From DASYVD01 sp050693035 (GTDB lineage Bacteria; Actinomycetota; UBA4738; CALAEC01), in contig JBOGWB010000011.1 of assembly GCA_050693035.1 (NCBI GenBank), positions 1-51,425 on the forward strand: a stretch of 51,425 nt of DNA. The letters are read 5' to 3'. The notes under the pieces were generated by a model that was given only the letters and a program-made list of their open reading frames with translations, did no database searches and was not told where the DNA came from. Made by a program: the position numbers and the translations under genes. The stretch's first letter is position 1. The number at the start of each line of letters is the position of its first letter. Shown piece by piece: positions 43,783 to 51,425 of the stretch.

Positions 43783-44480
43783 TGCCGATGCCCTTCTACG
43801 TCCCGCCCGAACAGCTCATGAAGGACCGGTCCGACTACGCCCGCAAGGGCATCGCCCGGGGGAAGCCGGTCATGGCCCTGGTATACGCAGACGGCGTCCT
43901 GTTCATCGCGGACAACCCCTCCGCCACCCTCCACAAGGTCGCCGAGATCTACGACCGCATCGCGTTCGCCGCGGTGGGGAAGTTCAGCGAGTTCGAGAAC
44001 CTCCGCATCGCCGGGGTGCGGCTGGCCGACATCCGTGGCTACTCCTACGGACGCGAGGACGTCACCGCCAGGGCGCTGGCCAACGCGTACTCCCAGGTGC
44101 TCTCGAACATCTTCACCCAGGAGATGAAGCCCTACGAGGTGGAGATCATCGTGGCCCAGGTGGGGGAGCGTCCCGAGGAGAACGAGATCTACCACATCCT
44201 GTTCGATGGGAGCGTCAACGACGAGGACGGCTTCGTCACCATGGGGGGCGAGGTCGAGGCCCTGTCCACTCGACTGAGCGAGGCCTACCGTCCAGGGATG
44301 AGCCTCGAGGATGCGGTCCAGGTCGGCGTGGGGGTCCTCGGAAGCACGAACGGTGAGCCCCTTCCTCCGGAGCGGGTCGAAGCCGCGGTCCTGGATCGCG
44401 CCCGCGGCCGCCGGAAGTTCCGCCGCCTGTCCGACGACGAGATCGTGGGATTCCTGGGGAGCAAGGCGACCGGCTCCTGA
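43782..44480 (+). CDS. prcA: 20S proteasome alpha subunit
   Basis: The 232-residue protein begins MPFYVPPEQLMKDRSDYARKGIARG, the alpha-subunit N-terminal gate helix, and lacks a catalytic Thr. ATLHKVAEIYDRIAFAAVGKFSEFENLR is the conserved core. It forms the outer rings that gate entry and bind the Mpa tail. The ATG shares one base with the prcB stop. It converges with the RTX-like gene, 16 bases away. Confidence 0.96.
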   Translation: MPMPFYVPPEQLMKDRSDYARKGIARGKPVMALVYADGVLFIADNPSATLHKVAEIYDRIAFAAVGKFSEFENLRIAGVRLADIRGYSYGREDVTARALANAYSQVLSNIFTQEMKPYEVEIIVAQVGERPEENEIYHILFDGSVNDEDGFVTMGGEVEALSTRLSEAYRPGMSLEDAVQVGVGVLGSTNGEPLPPERVEAAVLDRARGRRKFRRLSDDEIVGFLGSKATGS

Positions 44481-44496
44481 GCCCGCCGTGCGCCGC

Positions 44497-45945
44497 CTAG
44501 GGCACCGGCTGGATGAGCGTTCCTCGCGGAGCCGACCCGGGAGTGAGATCGAAGCACACCGCTCTCTTGCACCACGAGTGGGAAAAGAGCGTCTGGCCCC
44601 ACCACCGGTAGTGCATGCGCCCTGCTCCGAACGACACCCGACGCATGGGGAGCTTCACGGCCAGGCTATGCCTTCCGGGGCGCCAGGCGTCGAGCGTCCA
44701 TTGCTTGCCGTCGCTGAGCCGCCTCAGGAACGCCGTCATTCCCCGGCCGTTCGTACGCACCCGAACCACGATCCGGTACTCTGCCGCGCCGTCCTCCGAC
44801 GTGTCCAGGACCACCACCGCGAATCCGTCGTCCCACATCTGCTTCCGGGTCCACCGACGGTGCGTGATGAACTTCCACGACGAACTGGTGGCCCCGAAGG
44901 TGGTGTCGATCCGGCTGACGTCGAGGCGCCCGGTGGCATCGTCGGGGTCCAGCGGGCTGTCGAGCTGGCAACCGACCGCCGTTCCCTCCTCGACCGCACA
45001 GGTGTCCACACCCGATCCTCCGTCGAGGTTGTCGGCCCCCGGACCCCCGTTGAGATAGTCGTCACCACCCTCCCCGAGGAGCCCGTCGTCCCCGTCCCCT
45101 CCGAACAGGAGGTCGAGGCCGTCCCCCCCGGCGATCGTGTTGGGACCGGTCGAGCCGATGACGTGATCGTCGAACGGGGATCCGCTCAGATTCTCCACTC
45201 CGACCAGTACGTCCGTCTCCGCTCCGACGGTGACCGTCCCGGTTTCGAGATCGGCTCGGATGCCCTCCTGTGCGGTCGCGTACGTGACGGTGTCCACACC
45301 GTCGCCACCGTCGAGATGGTCGCTCTCGGTCCCTCCCTCGAGCATGTCGTCCCCTGAGCCCCCGTACAGGGTCTCGTCCCCGTCGACGCCGGTCAGGAGG
45401 TCGTTCCCTCCCAGCCCGCACACGACGTCTCCGGGGGCGGATGCCACGAGGGTGTCGTCGTCCTGCGTCCCAACGACGTCGCAGGGCCTTCCGGTGAGGG
45501 AGGCCGCGTCCGAACCCGGGGGAGGACTCTCCTCGGCACTCTCCGCCTCGGCCGAAGCCGGGATGGTGGAGCCGCCCACCGGAGTGACCACGACCTCCGC
45601 CGAGGCCGAGGCGCCCGCGGCGAGGGTTCCCAGGTCGCAGGTGATCTCACCCGGAGCGGTCTCCGAGCAGGTCCCCTGTGCTGTCTGGGTGGACGCCAGC
45701 ACGGCGTCGGCGTCCGGGAACCGCACCACAAGCCGGACGTCGGTGGCGTCGCTGGAGCCCGCATTGGACAGCCTCACGCCGAAGGAGAGGTCGCTCCCCA
45801 TGGCCGCCGGCTCGGGCTCGTGAGCCACCGCGACCTGGAGTCCGGGCGGGTTCTGCGCCGCTGCGGGGAGCACCGGGGCGACCAGGGATAGGGCCCCCAG
45901 ACCCGCCGCACACACCGCGGTGACCCGCATCCCGGTTGGCCGCAT
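44497..45945 (-). CDS. Secreted Ca-binding RTX-repeat-like protein with DUF11-type domain
   Basis: The roughly 482-residue protein has a signal peptide ending PAAAQ and a DUF11/CARDB-like domain (about 35-135; DATDVRLVVRFPD, CDLGTLAAGASASAEV). A stretch of GG-x-G-x-D-x-[LI] nonapeptides follows (about 165-330; LYGGSGDDMLEGG, LFGGDGDDGLLG), typical of RTX calcium-binding beta rolls. A C-terminal region with five Trp and CKRAVCF is of unknown fold. The start could be ATG 45945 (AAGGGG five to six bases upstream, favoured) or GTG 45951. A surface or secreted role is likely. It lies opposite in strand to the proteasome genes and is an insertion relative to the compact pup-prc-paf order. Confidence 0.82.
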   Translation of the reverse strand: MRPTGMRVTAVCAAGLGALSLVAPVLPAAAQNPPGLQVAVAHEPEPAAMGSDLSFGVRLSNAGSSDATDVRLVVRFPDADAVLASTQTAQGTCSETAPGEITCDLGTLAAGASASAEVVVTPVGGSTIPASAEAESAEESPPPGSDAASLTGRPCDVVGTQDDDTLVASAPGDVVCGLGGNDLLTGVDGDETLYGGSGDDMLEGGTESDHLDGGDGVDTVTYATAQEGIRADLETGTVTVGAETDVLVGVENLSGSPFDDHVIGSTGPNTIAGGDGLDLLFGGDGDDGLLGEGGDDYLNGGPGADNLDGGSGVDTCAVEEGTAVGCQLDSPLDPDDATGRLDVSRIDTTFGATSSSWKFITHRRWTRKQMWDDGFAVVVLDTSEDGAAEYRIVVRVRTNGRGMTAFLRRLSDGKQWTLDAWRPGRHSLAVKLPMRRVSFGAGRMHYRWWGQTLFSHSWCKRAVCFDLTPGSAPRGTLIQPVP

Positions 45946-46084
45946 CGACACCCCTTCCCGATAGAGCTTCCCTCGAAATCAACGGCCGAGCCCGTCGACT
46001 CCTTGAATGGGGGGAGTGCGGGCAGTACCGTTAGCCGCGCGAGTAACGTACGCTCGCCCGCCCCATGAGACAAACATCCCGGCG

Positions 46085-46666
46085 ATGAACGGCTGGTGGC
46101 TGGCCTCCTACGTGGTCCTCTGGGTGCTGGTTGCCCTCCTGGCTCTCGTGGTCGTGGCTCTAGCCAGGCAGGTGGGAACCCTGCATCTCCGGCTTGGCCC
46201 CCGGGGCGCCCTCGAGCTCGACGATGAGGGCCCTCCCCTGGGAGAGGCCCCGGAAGCGATCCCATCGGTCGCCCTCGACGGCCGGGAGGCGACCGTGGGT
46301 GGGCCCGGGGAGCCCCAGCTGCTGCTGTTCGTCTCGCCGGGCTGCCCGGTCTGTCGGGACGTTCTCCCGTCGCTTCCGGCAGCGGCCCGAGCCGGCCGGC
46401 TTGCCCCCTACGTGATCGTCGACGCCGCGTCCGAGGATGCCGCCCGCTCGTACAGGCACGACCGCCTCGGAGCGCCCCTCCTTCCGGGGCCGGAGATCGC
46501 CGAGAGCTACCGCGTCCCCGGGACCCCGTACGCCGTCGTGATCGACGTCATGGGGATGGTTCGGGCCAAGGGCACGGTGAACAACCTCGAGCAGCTGGAA
46601 GGTCTCGTCGATACGGCCCGGAATCGGCTCGAGCGGACCTCCTCGACTGGACGAGGGGTGAGCTGA
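46085..46666 (+). CDS. MauD-like membrane-anchored thioredoxin-fold protein
   Basis: The 193-residue protein has one N-terminal membrane helix (about 8-30; SYVVLWVLVALLALVVVALA) and a thioredoxin-like domain outside with the active site CPVC in SPGCPVCRDVLPSL. Then come YRVPGTPYAVVIDVMGMVRAKG, with the cis-Pro loop GTPY. It matches MauD, a disulfide-forming or -isomerising protein of the methylamine dehydrogenase cluster. The stop shares one base with the ATG of the following gene. Its job here should be to handle the disulfides of the Cys-rich neighbour. Confidence 0.87.
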   Translation: MNGWWLASYVVLWVLVALLALVVVALARQVGTLHLRLGPRGALELDDEGPPLGEAPEAIPSVALDGREATVGGPGEPQLLLFVSPGCPVCRDVLPSLPAAARAGRLAPYVIVDAASEDAARSYRHDRLGAPLLPGPEIAESYRVPGTPYAVVIDVMGMVRAKGTVNNLEQLEGLVDTARNRLERTSSTGRGVS

Positions 46667-47208
46667 TGGCCGGTGGGCTGCTCGACCGGACCGTCGAGCG
46701 GGCGGGGATGGCGCTGGCCCAGCAGACCAGCCGACGGTCGTTCCTCGGCCGGCTGGGGAAGGGTGTTCTCGCCCTGGCCGGCGGCGGCTTCGTGTCGGTG
46801 GCCCTCGCGCCGGAGCGGGCCGGGGCGTTCCACCTGTGCGCTCACATCTTCACCACGGGCTCCTGCCCGCACCCGTACTACCCGTTTACGCGGATCGACC
46901 GGGCGGGCTACCCGCTTCATCCGAGCCGCGGCTACCCCGTGGATGACCAAGGACGTATGTACCTCTCACGCTCTCAGACCCGCACCAAGATCTGCGAGGG
47001 TCGCGTGTCCCAGGAGTATCCGTTCACCCGCCCCACCGTCCTGGAGGGGACCTGGGCTCGGTGCTGCAACGGTCGGATCCGACGCGTCGTGGACTGCTGC
47101 TCGTACTCCACGCGACGGATCAACGGGGACGCCTCCCTCACGGGCTACTGCTTCTCCGGCCGGCGGGTCTTCTGCATCACCTACCGGGAGACGAAGATCC
47201 GGTGCTGA
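46666..47208 (+). CDS. Tat-exported Cys-rich protein, MauA (methylamine dehydrogenase light chain)-like
   Basis: The 180-residue protein has a twin-Arg signal (SRRSFLGRL) and a mature part with ten Cys (58, 67, 110, 133, 134, 144, 145, 162, 170, 180) in the spacing of MauA-like proteins (RCCNG, DCCSYS, YCFSG). It sits between MauD- and MauE-like genes, as mauA does in the methylamine cluster. The TTQ cofactor of real MauA needs two Trp; only W130 is present, so TTQ cannot form. The protein is therefore a cofactor-less relative whose function I cannot name. It could be a small disulfide-rich structural or redox protein. No mauB (heavy chain) or mauG is present. Confidence 0.82.
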   Translation: MAGGLLDRTVERAGMALAQQTSRRSFLGRLGKGVLALAGGGFVSVALAPERAGAFHLCAHIFTTGSCPHPYYPFTRIDRAGYPLHPSRGYPVDDQGRMYLSRSQTRTKICEGRVSQEYPFTRPTVLEGTWARCCNGRIRRVVDCCSYSTRRINGDASLTGYCFSGRRVFCITYRETKIRC

Positions 47209-47279
47209 CCGACCCGATCCTCGGCCTGGTGGTGGCGGCCTCCCTGGTCGCCGGCCTCTCCGCGCTCTTCGGCCCCTGA
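47202..47279 (+). CDS. Possible 25-residue membrane peptide in the mau-like operon
   Basis: A short frame starting GTG 47202 overlaps the end of the MauA-like gene (its stop is 47206-47208) and encodes a single hydrophobic helix, LTDPILGLVVAASLVAGLSALFGP. It ends nine bases before the MauE-like ATG, so it fills the gap exactly. The overlap and pure membrane character are suggestive, but no homologue is known to me. Confidence 0.4.
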   Translation: MLTDPILGLVVAASLVAGLSALFGP

Positions 47280-47288
47280 GGGCTGTCG

Positions 47289-48416
47289 ATGGCGGAGACC
47301 ATCACCCCCATGGTCCATGGGGGGAGCCGCAGGAAATGGGGGACCGCGGTTGGAGCGCACACGCTGGGGGCGGGACTCTCCGCGGCCGTGTTCGGAGCCG
47401 CCCTCGGCTGGGGCGGGGCCGCACTGGGGGCGCCGTGGGGAACCACCGGGATGGCCATCCTGACCCTCGTGGCGGCGATGTACGCGGCTCGAGAGCTGTT
47501 CGGGCTCCCCGTCCCCGTTCCCGAGCGGCGCCAGCAGGTCCCCGAGCACTGGCGGTGGAGATTCTCGCCCTTCGTCGCCTCCTTCCTATACGGGCTGGGA
47601 CTCGGGGTCGGGTTCCTGACCCACGTTCGGCACGGGACCCTCGTGGTGGTGGCCGCCGCCGCCGCAATGACCGGGGATCCCGTGGTCGGCGCGGCCGTCA
47701 TGGCTCCGTTCGGGCTCGCCAGGGGGGTCTCCCTGCTGGTGACAGCGGCGGCCCGATCGTCCGAGCGCCTGGAGGGTGTGGCCGCGCAGCTCGACCGCAT
47801 CGCCGCCTCTCGCCTGCCTCGCGTGGTTAACGGAGCCGCCCTCGCGGCCCTGGTAACGGTGGGGGCAGCATCCGTGGCCGCGCGAACGGGGGTGGACCTG
47901 CGGCCGCTCCTGGCCGCCGGGCTCGCCGCGGTGTTCGCCTGGGCGGCGGCGTCGAAGCTCCTGGCCCCGCGGGAGTGGAGGGGATCCCTCGGAGCGTACC
48001 GCCTGGGGGCCCTGGAGCGTCCGGTGATCGTCGGCGTGCCTCTGGCGGAGGCCGTGGTCGGTCTGCTCATCCTGGGAGGCGACCCGGACCAGGGGGCGAT
48101 CCTCGCCCTCGTCCTGCTGGGCGGATTCTCAGCGGCCATCGTCAGGGCCCGGGCCCTGCACGGCTCGCTGGTCCCTTGCGGATGCTTCGGCCAGACCAAG
48201 GCCCGAGACTACCGACTGCTCCTCCTCCGGAATCTCGGTCTCGGCGCCGTGGCGACCGTGGTGCTGGCGACCGGATCTTCGTTTCCCCTCCTGCGATGGG
48301 CGCGACTCCCCGTCGGCGGTGAGTTGGTGGCGGCGGCCCTGGCGGCCGCAGGGCTGGCCCTCGCGGCGTGGCTCGCCCGTACGGCCGCGACCGCGCTCCG
48401 TCGCCAGCCCGGCTAG
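47289..48416 (+). CDS. MauE-like membrane protein with an extra N-terminal membrane domain
   Basis: The 375-residue polytopic protein has about five helices in the N-terminal half, without Cys, and a C-terminal half (about 180-375) that matches MauE/DoxX-like proteins, including the signature SLVPCGCFGQ. In known systems MauE works with MauD in disulfide formation during MauA maturation. The N-terminal half resembles a CcdA/DsbD-like helical bundle only loosely and may be a separate module fused on. It follows the MauA-like gene and the short membrane frame in one operon, so the set most likely matures the Tat-exported Cys-rich protein. Confidence 0.82.
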   Translation: MAETITPMVHGGSRRKWGTAVGAHTLGAGLSAAVFGAALGWGGAALGAPWGTTGMAILTLVAAMYAARELFGLPVPVPERRQQVPEHWRWRFSPFVASFLYGLGLGVGFLTHVRHGTLVVVAAAAAMTGDPVVGAAVMAPFGLARGVSLLVTAAARSSERLEGVAAQLDRIAASRLPRVVNGAALAALVTVGAASVAARTGVDLRPLLAAGLAAVFAWAAASKLLAPREWRGSLGAYRLGALERPVIVGVPLAEAVVGLLILGGDPDQGAILALVLLGGFSAAIVRARALHGSLVPCGCFGQTKARDYRLLLLRNLGLGAVATVVLATGSSFPLLRWARLPVGGELVAAALAAAGLALAAWLARTAATALRRQPG

Positions 48417-48428
48417 GATACGCGGACC

Positions 48429-49643
48429 GTGGACATCACCCTTCGCCCCATATCGTCCGACGAGCTCGAGGAGTACGTGCGGGCCGGCTCGCTGGCGTTC
48501 GGCTACGAGTTCAACCCGGCGTTCGTGGAGAGCGAACGGCTGGTGTTCGAGCCGGAACGGAGCGTCGCCGCCTTCGAAGGGGATCGCTTGGTCGGCGGAG
48601 GCATCGCCGCGAGCCTTCCGCTGGCCGTCCCGGGGGGAGTGGTCCCGACGGCCGGGCTGACCTCGGTCGCGGTGATCCCTACCCACCGTCGTCGCGGCGT
48701 GCTCTCCGCGGTAATGCAGCATCACTTCGAGGAGGTCCGCGAGCGAGGCGAGGCCCTGTCGATCCTGTGGGCCAGCGAGGCCATCATCTACGGCCGGTTC
48801 GGGTACGGGTCGGCCACGTTCTTCTGCCGATTCGAGGTCGAGCGTTCGGATGCTGGCTTCATCCACGAACACCGCCCCGCTGGAAGGATGCGGGTGGTGG
48901 ATCGGGACGAAGCCATCGCGTCCTTCCCGGCCGTCTACGACCGGATCCAGCCACTTCAGCCGGGCATGATCGCGTGGACCCCGAAGTGGTGGCGATACGG
49001 TTACACCCATCCCGAGCACGAGCGGGAAGGGAAGTTCACGTTCGTGTTCCACGAATCGGACCAGGGACCCGACGGCTACGTCGCCTATCGGTTCAAACCC
49101 GAGTTCGTCGACGGGAGCCCGAGAGGCACGGTGGAGGTGGAAGAGCTCGTCGCTCTCACCCCGGAGGCATATTCGGACCTCTGGCGATACTGCTTCGACA
49201 TCGACCTGAGCACACGGATCAAGGGCGGCGGCCTCCGTCCGGAGGAGCCGTTGCTGCACCTGTTGGCCGAACCTCGCAGGCTTCGTCTGAGAGTGGGAGA
49301 CGGTCTGTGGGTGCGTACGCTCGACGTGGCCGCTGCCCTGGAGGCGAGGCGCTATGCGGTGGAGGGCCGGCTGCGACTCGCCGTTCGGGACGCGCTGTGC
49401 CCCTGGAACGAAGGGGTCTGGGAGCTCGAGGGTGGTCCCGACGGCGCGGAGGTCCGCCCCTCCTCGGGCGAGCCTGACCTCGAGCTCGGGGCCTCCGAGC
49501 TGGGAGCGATCTACCTCGGCGGGCCCAGGCTGCGACCCCTCGAGCAAGCCGGTCGGGTGATCGAGACATCTCCCGGCGCGATCCGGCGCGCAGACATCAT
49601 GTTCTCCTGGGACCCACCGCCCTGGTCTCCCCACATCTTCTGA
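48429..49643 (+). CDS. Eis-type GNAT N-acetyltransferase
   Basis: The 404-residue protein has an N-terminal GNAT domain with the acetyl-CoA loop VAVIPTHRRRGVLSAVM, a second GNAT-like domain and a C-terminal sterol-carrier-protein-like domain, the layout of Eis. The chain ends in Phe (SPHIF), as in Mycobacterium Eis, where the C-terminal carboxylate acts as catalytic base. Eis enzymes acetylate aminoglycosides, polyamines and proteins; the natural substrate here is unknown. GTG 48429 starts at the family N-terminus, 12 bases after the MauE-like stop. Confidence 0.88.
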   Translation: MDITLRPISSDELEEYVRAGSLAFGYEFNPAFVESERLVFEPERSVAAFEGDRLVGGGIAASLPLAVPGGVVPTAGLTSVAVIPTHRRRGVLSAVMQHHFEEVRERGEALSILWASEAIIYGRFGYGSATFFCRFEVERSDAGFIHEHRPAGRMRVVDRDEAIASFPAVYDRIQPLQPGMIAWTPKWWRYGYTHPEHEREGKFTFVFHESDQGPDGYVAYRFKPEFVDGSPRGTVEVEELVALTPEAYSDLWRYCFDIDLSTRIKGGGLRPEEPLLHLLAEPRRLRLRVGDGLWVRTLDVAAALEARRYAVEGRLRLAVRDALCPWNEGVWELEGGPDGAEVRPSSGEPDLELGASELGAIYLGGPRLRPLEQAGRVIETSPGAIRRADIMFSWDPPPWSPHIF

Positions 49644-49681
49644 CCGGGTAGGGGTTCCACTCCCGGGCATCGAGCACCGCC

Positions 49682-49687
49682 TACACT
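49682..49687 (+). promoter_or_regulatory. -10 element of a probable leaderless promoter (pafA)
   Basis: TACACT, then six bases, then GTG 49694. It gives pafA its own promoter, separate from the pup-prc promoter, in the short gap after the Eis-type gene. Confidence 0.55.
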
Positions 49688-49693
49688 GGTCTC

Positions 49694-51052
49694 GTGGACC
49701 GACGGATTTTCGGCCTGGAGAACGAGTACGGCGTGACCTGTACTTTCCGAGGCCAGCGCCGGCTCTCTCCCGACGAAGTGGCCCGGTACCTCTTCCGACG
49801 CGTCGTTCATTGGGGCCGGTCCTCGAACGTGTTCCTGGAGAACGGAGCGCGGCTGTACCTCGACGTCGGGTCCCACCCCGAGTACGCCACGCCCGAGTGC
49901 GACTCGGTCACCGACCTCGTGGCCCACGACAAGGCGGGGGAGCGCATCCTCGAGGCGCTCCTCTCCGCCGCACAGGTCCGCCTGCACGAGGAGGGGATCT
50001 CGGGGGACGTCTACCTGTTCAAGAACAACACGGACTCCGCGGGCAACTCCTACGGGTGCCACGAGAACTACCTGGTCGCCCGGCAGGGCGAGTTCGCTCG
50101 GATGGCCGAGGTGCTCATCCCGTTCTTCGTCACCCGCCAGGTGTTCGCCGGGGCGGGGAAGGTCCTGCACGGGCCGCGCGGCGCGCAGTTCTGCCTCTCC
50201 CAGCGGGCCGAGCACATCTGGGAGGGTGTGTCGTCGGCGACCACCCGGTCCCGCCCCATCATCAACACCCGCGACGAGCCCCACGCCGACGCGGAACGGT
50301 ACCGCCGCCTACACGTCATCGTGGGCGACTCGAACATGAGCGAGTTCACCGCGTGGCTGAAGGTGGGGGTCACCGACATCATCCTGCGCATGCTCGAAGA
50401 GAACACCGTGATGCGGGACCTCACGCTGGAGAACCCCATCCGGGCCATCCGGGAGATCAGCCACGACATCACGTGCCGGAAGAAGGTCCGGTTGGCGAAC
50501 GGGAGGGAGCTCTCGGCCCTGGAGATCCAGAGCGAGTACCACGACCGGGCGGTGAAGTTCGCCGAGCGCCGGGGACTCGATCGCGCGGCCACCCGCCTCC
50601 TGGAGGAATGGCGCGAGGCGCTGACCGCTCTGCGGGAGCAGTCGTTGGACCGGTTGATCACCAAGGTCGACTGGGTGGCCAAGCTCCACCTGATCCGGCG
50701 GTACCGCGACAAGCACGGGCTGCCGCTGGCCAGCCCCAGGGTGGCCCTGCTCGATCTCGCGTACCACGACGTGAACCGGGACCGCGGCCTCTACTACGTG
50801 CTGGAGCGCCGGGGGGCCATGGAGCGAGTGGTGGGGGAGCAGGAGGTCCAGAAGGCCATGCGCGAGCCGCCCCAAACGACCCGGGCCCGGTTGCGCGGGG
50901 AGTTCATCCGTCGTGCCAAGCAGCGCCGGCGCGACTACACGGTGGACTGGGTCCACCTGAAACTCAACGACCAGGCCCAGCGGACGGTGCTGTGCAAGGA
51001 CCCGTTCAAGTCGGTCGACGACCGCGTCGAACAGCTCATGGCGCATATGTAG
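49694..51052 (+). CDS. pafA: Pup--protein ligase
   Basis: The 452-residue carboxylate-amine ligase begins MDRRIFGLENEYG with the Mg-binding Glu. It has D57 in LYLDVGSHPEYATPE and carries NNTDSAGNSYGCHENYL and RDEPHAD, shared with Dop. It lacks the long Dop-specific loop. The C-terminal HLKLNDQAQRTVLCKDPFK stretch is PafA-typical. It activates the Pup C-terminal Glu with ATP and joins it to Lys of substrates. GTG 49694 is the start, with a leaderless-type -10 and no Shine-Dalgarno. It lies more than 5 kb from prcA, unlike the tight clusters of many actinobacteria. Confidence 0.96.
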   Translation: MDRRIFGLENEYGVTCTFRGQRRLSPDEVARYLFRRVVHWGRSSNVFLENGARLYLDVGSHPEYATPECDSVTDLVAHDKAGERILEALLSAAQVRLHEEGISGDVYLFKNNTDSAGNSYGCHENYLVARQGEFARMAEVLIPFFVTRQVFAGAGKVLHGPRGAQFCLSQRAEHIWEGVSSATTRSRPIINTRDEPHADAERYRRLHVIVGDSNMSEFTAWLKVGVTDIILRMLEENTVMRDLTLENPIRAIREISHDITCRKKVRLANGRELSALEIQSEYHDRAVKFAERRGLDRAATRLLEEWREALTALREQSLDRLITKVDWVAKLHLIRRYRDKHGLPLASPRVALLDLAYHDVNRDRGLYYVLERRGAMERVVGEQEVQKAMREPPQTTRARLRGEFIRRAKQRRRDYTVDWVHLKLNDQAQRTVLCKDPFKSVDDRVEQLMAHM

Positions 51053-51057
51053 AACTT

Positions 51058-51360
51058 GTGGTTGTCTGGTGGTCCTTGGCCATTGGCGTACTGGCCATTG
51101 TCGATCCAGTTTCCGAAGCAGGCAGGTGGATCCTCGTCGTCATCTACGGCCCGGCTCTTGTCGCTGCTCCCCTGATCCTTCTCGAATACATCCGCGTGCG
51201 GAAGCACCCACGTCTGAGGGAGTTCCTTCCTCGAACGTGGAGCGGAGGCGACGACCTAAACCGGCGGCAGCTTCCACCTTTCCGTCGCGGTGGGGTTCAT
51301 GAAGCTCCTATGCCTCGTCAACCAGGCATCGGTACACCTCCCTGGCCACGTAGCGCTTGA
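51058..51360 (+). CDS. Hypothetical membrane protein, probably disturbed at its 3' end
   Basis: This is a 100-codon frame starting GTG 51058, five bases after the pafA stop. It encodes two hydrophobic segments (VVWWSLAIGVLAIVDP and WILVVIYGPALVAAPLILLEYIRV) and then a charged tail. The last 50 bases or so run antisense into the end of an IS110-type transposase gene, and the final residues (GIGTPPWPRSA) have no natural look. I infer that the original 3' end was lost to the insertion. No ribosome-binding site is seen and no family is recognised. Confidence 0.45.
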   Translation: MVVWWSLAIGVLAIVDPVSEAGRWILVVIYGPALVAAPLILLEYIRVRKHPRLREFLPRTWSGGDDLNRRQLPPFRRGGVHEAPMPRQPGIGTPPWPRSA

Positions 51361-51425
51361 GGCAGCGAATCGTCTCAGCGGCGGAGAGCCCTTCCGCTCG
51401 ACGTCTGGCCGCGTACGCACGGGTC
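51308..51425 (-). mobile_element. 3' end of an IS110-type transposase gene (continues beyond the window)
   Basis: On the minus strand the last 38 codons before a TAG at 51308-51310 read TRAYAARRRAEGLSAAETI, then RCLKRYVAREVYRCL and a short tail. The RRxAEG...IRCLKRYVAREVY pattern is the C-terminus of IS110-family transposases. The catalytic parts and element ends lie outside the window, so family and completeness cannot be settled here. Confidence 0.7.

Overview
The window is high-GC, gene-dense DNA from an actinobacterium. The main evidence is a complete Pup-proteasome system (Mpa/ARC ATPase, Dop, Pup, PrcB, PrcA, PafA). An InhA/FabI-type enoyl reductase, an F420-type luciferase-like oxidoreductase, an LAATG sortase-like signal and several apparently leaderless GTG/ATG genes agree with this. 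The lineage cannot be fixed from the window. The mix looks like a less-studied actinobacterial class rather than Streptomyces or Mycobacterium. There are no rRNA or tRNA genes and no CRISPR array.

Region 1 (1-16.8 kb) is a signalling region. A class III cyclase/AAA regulator runs off the left edge. An ECF sigma factor is followed by a membrane-anchored seven-repeat propeller protein, a likely sensor or anti-sigma partner. Next come a secreted protein with curlin-like N-x-A/S-x3-Q repeats, a second zinc-ribbon/cyclase/AAA/TPR regulator, and small hypothetical genes including a DUF2277 gene. A cyclase remnant follows, then a nucleotide-translocase-like transporter fused to HEAT repeats and a cyclic-nucleotide-binding domain. 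This diverges from a TPR-cyclase gene coupled to a PhnD-like binding protein.

Region 2 (16.8-38.3 kb) carries envelope, redox and housekeeping genes. These include a COG4315-type lipoprotein, a His-rich protein, a stand-alone NuoF-like subunit, a pirin, a frameshifted AMIN-like lipoprotein and polytopic and LVIVD-like proteins. They also include a DJ-1/PfpI protein, a group 2-type sigma-70 factor, a two-domain cupredoxin and a secreted lamin-tail/nuclease gene with a nuclease-less tandem paralogue. An isochorismatase-family hydrolase, a DacB-type carboxypeptidase, a methyltransferase with an enoyl reductase, an HtrA protease and TrmI complete the region.

Region 3 (38.3-51.4 kb) is the Pup-proteasome locus, interrupted twice. 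Between dop and pup sits a SUKH-like (immunity-type) gene with aberrant codon use, bracketed by a ~50-bp imperfect inverted repeat made of small hairpins. Between prcA and pafA sit an RTX-like protein, a MauD/MauA/MauE-like gene set, and an Eis-type acetyltransferase. The right edge enters the 3' end of an IS110-type transposase. Pup ends in Gly-Gly-Glu, so it should be ligated by PafA without prior deamidation; Dop would then act mainly as depupylase.
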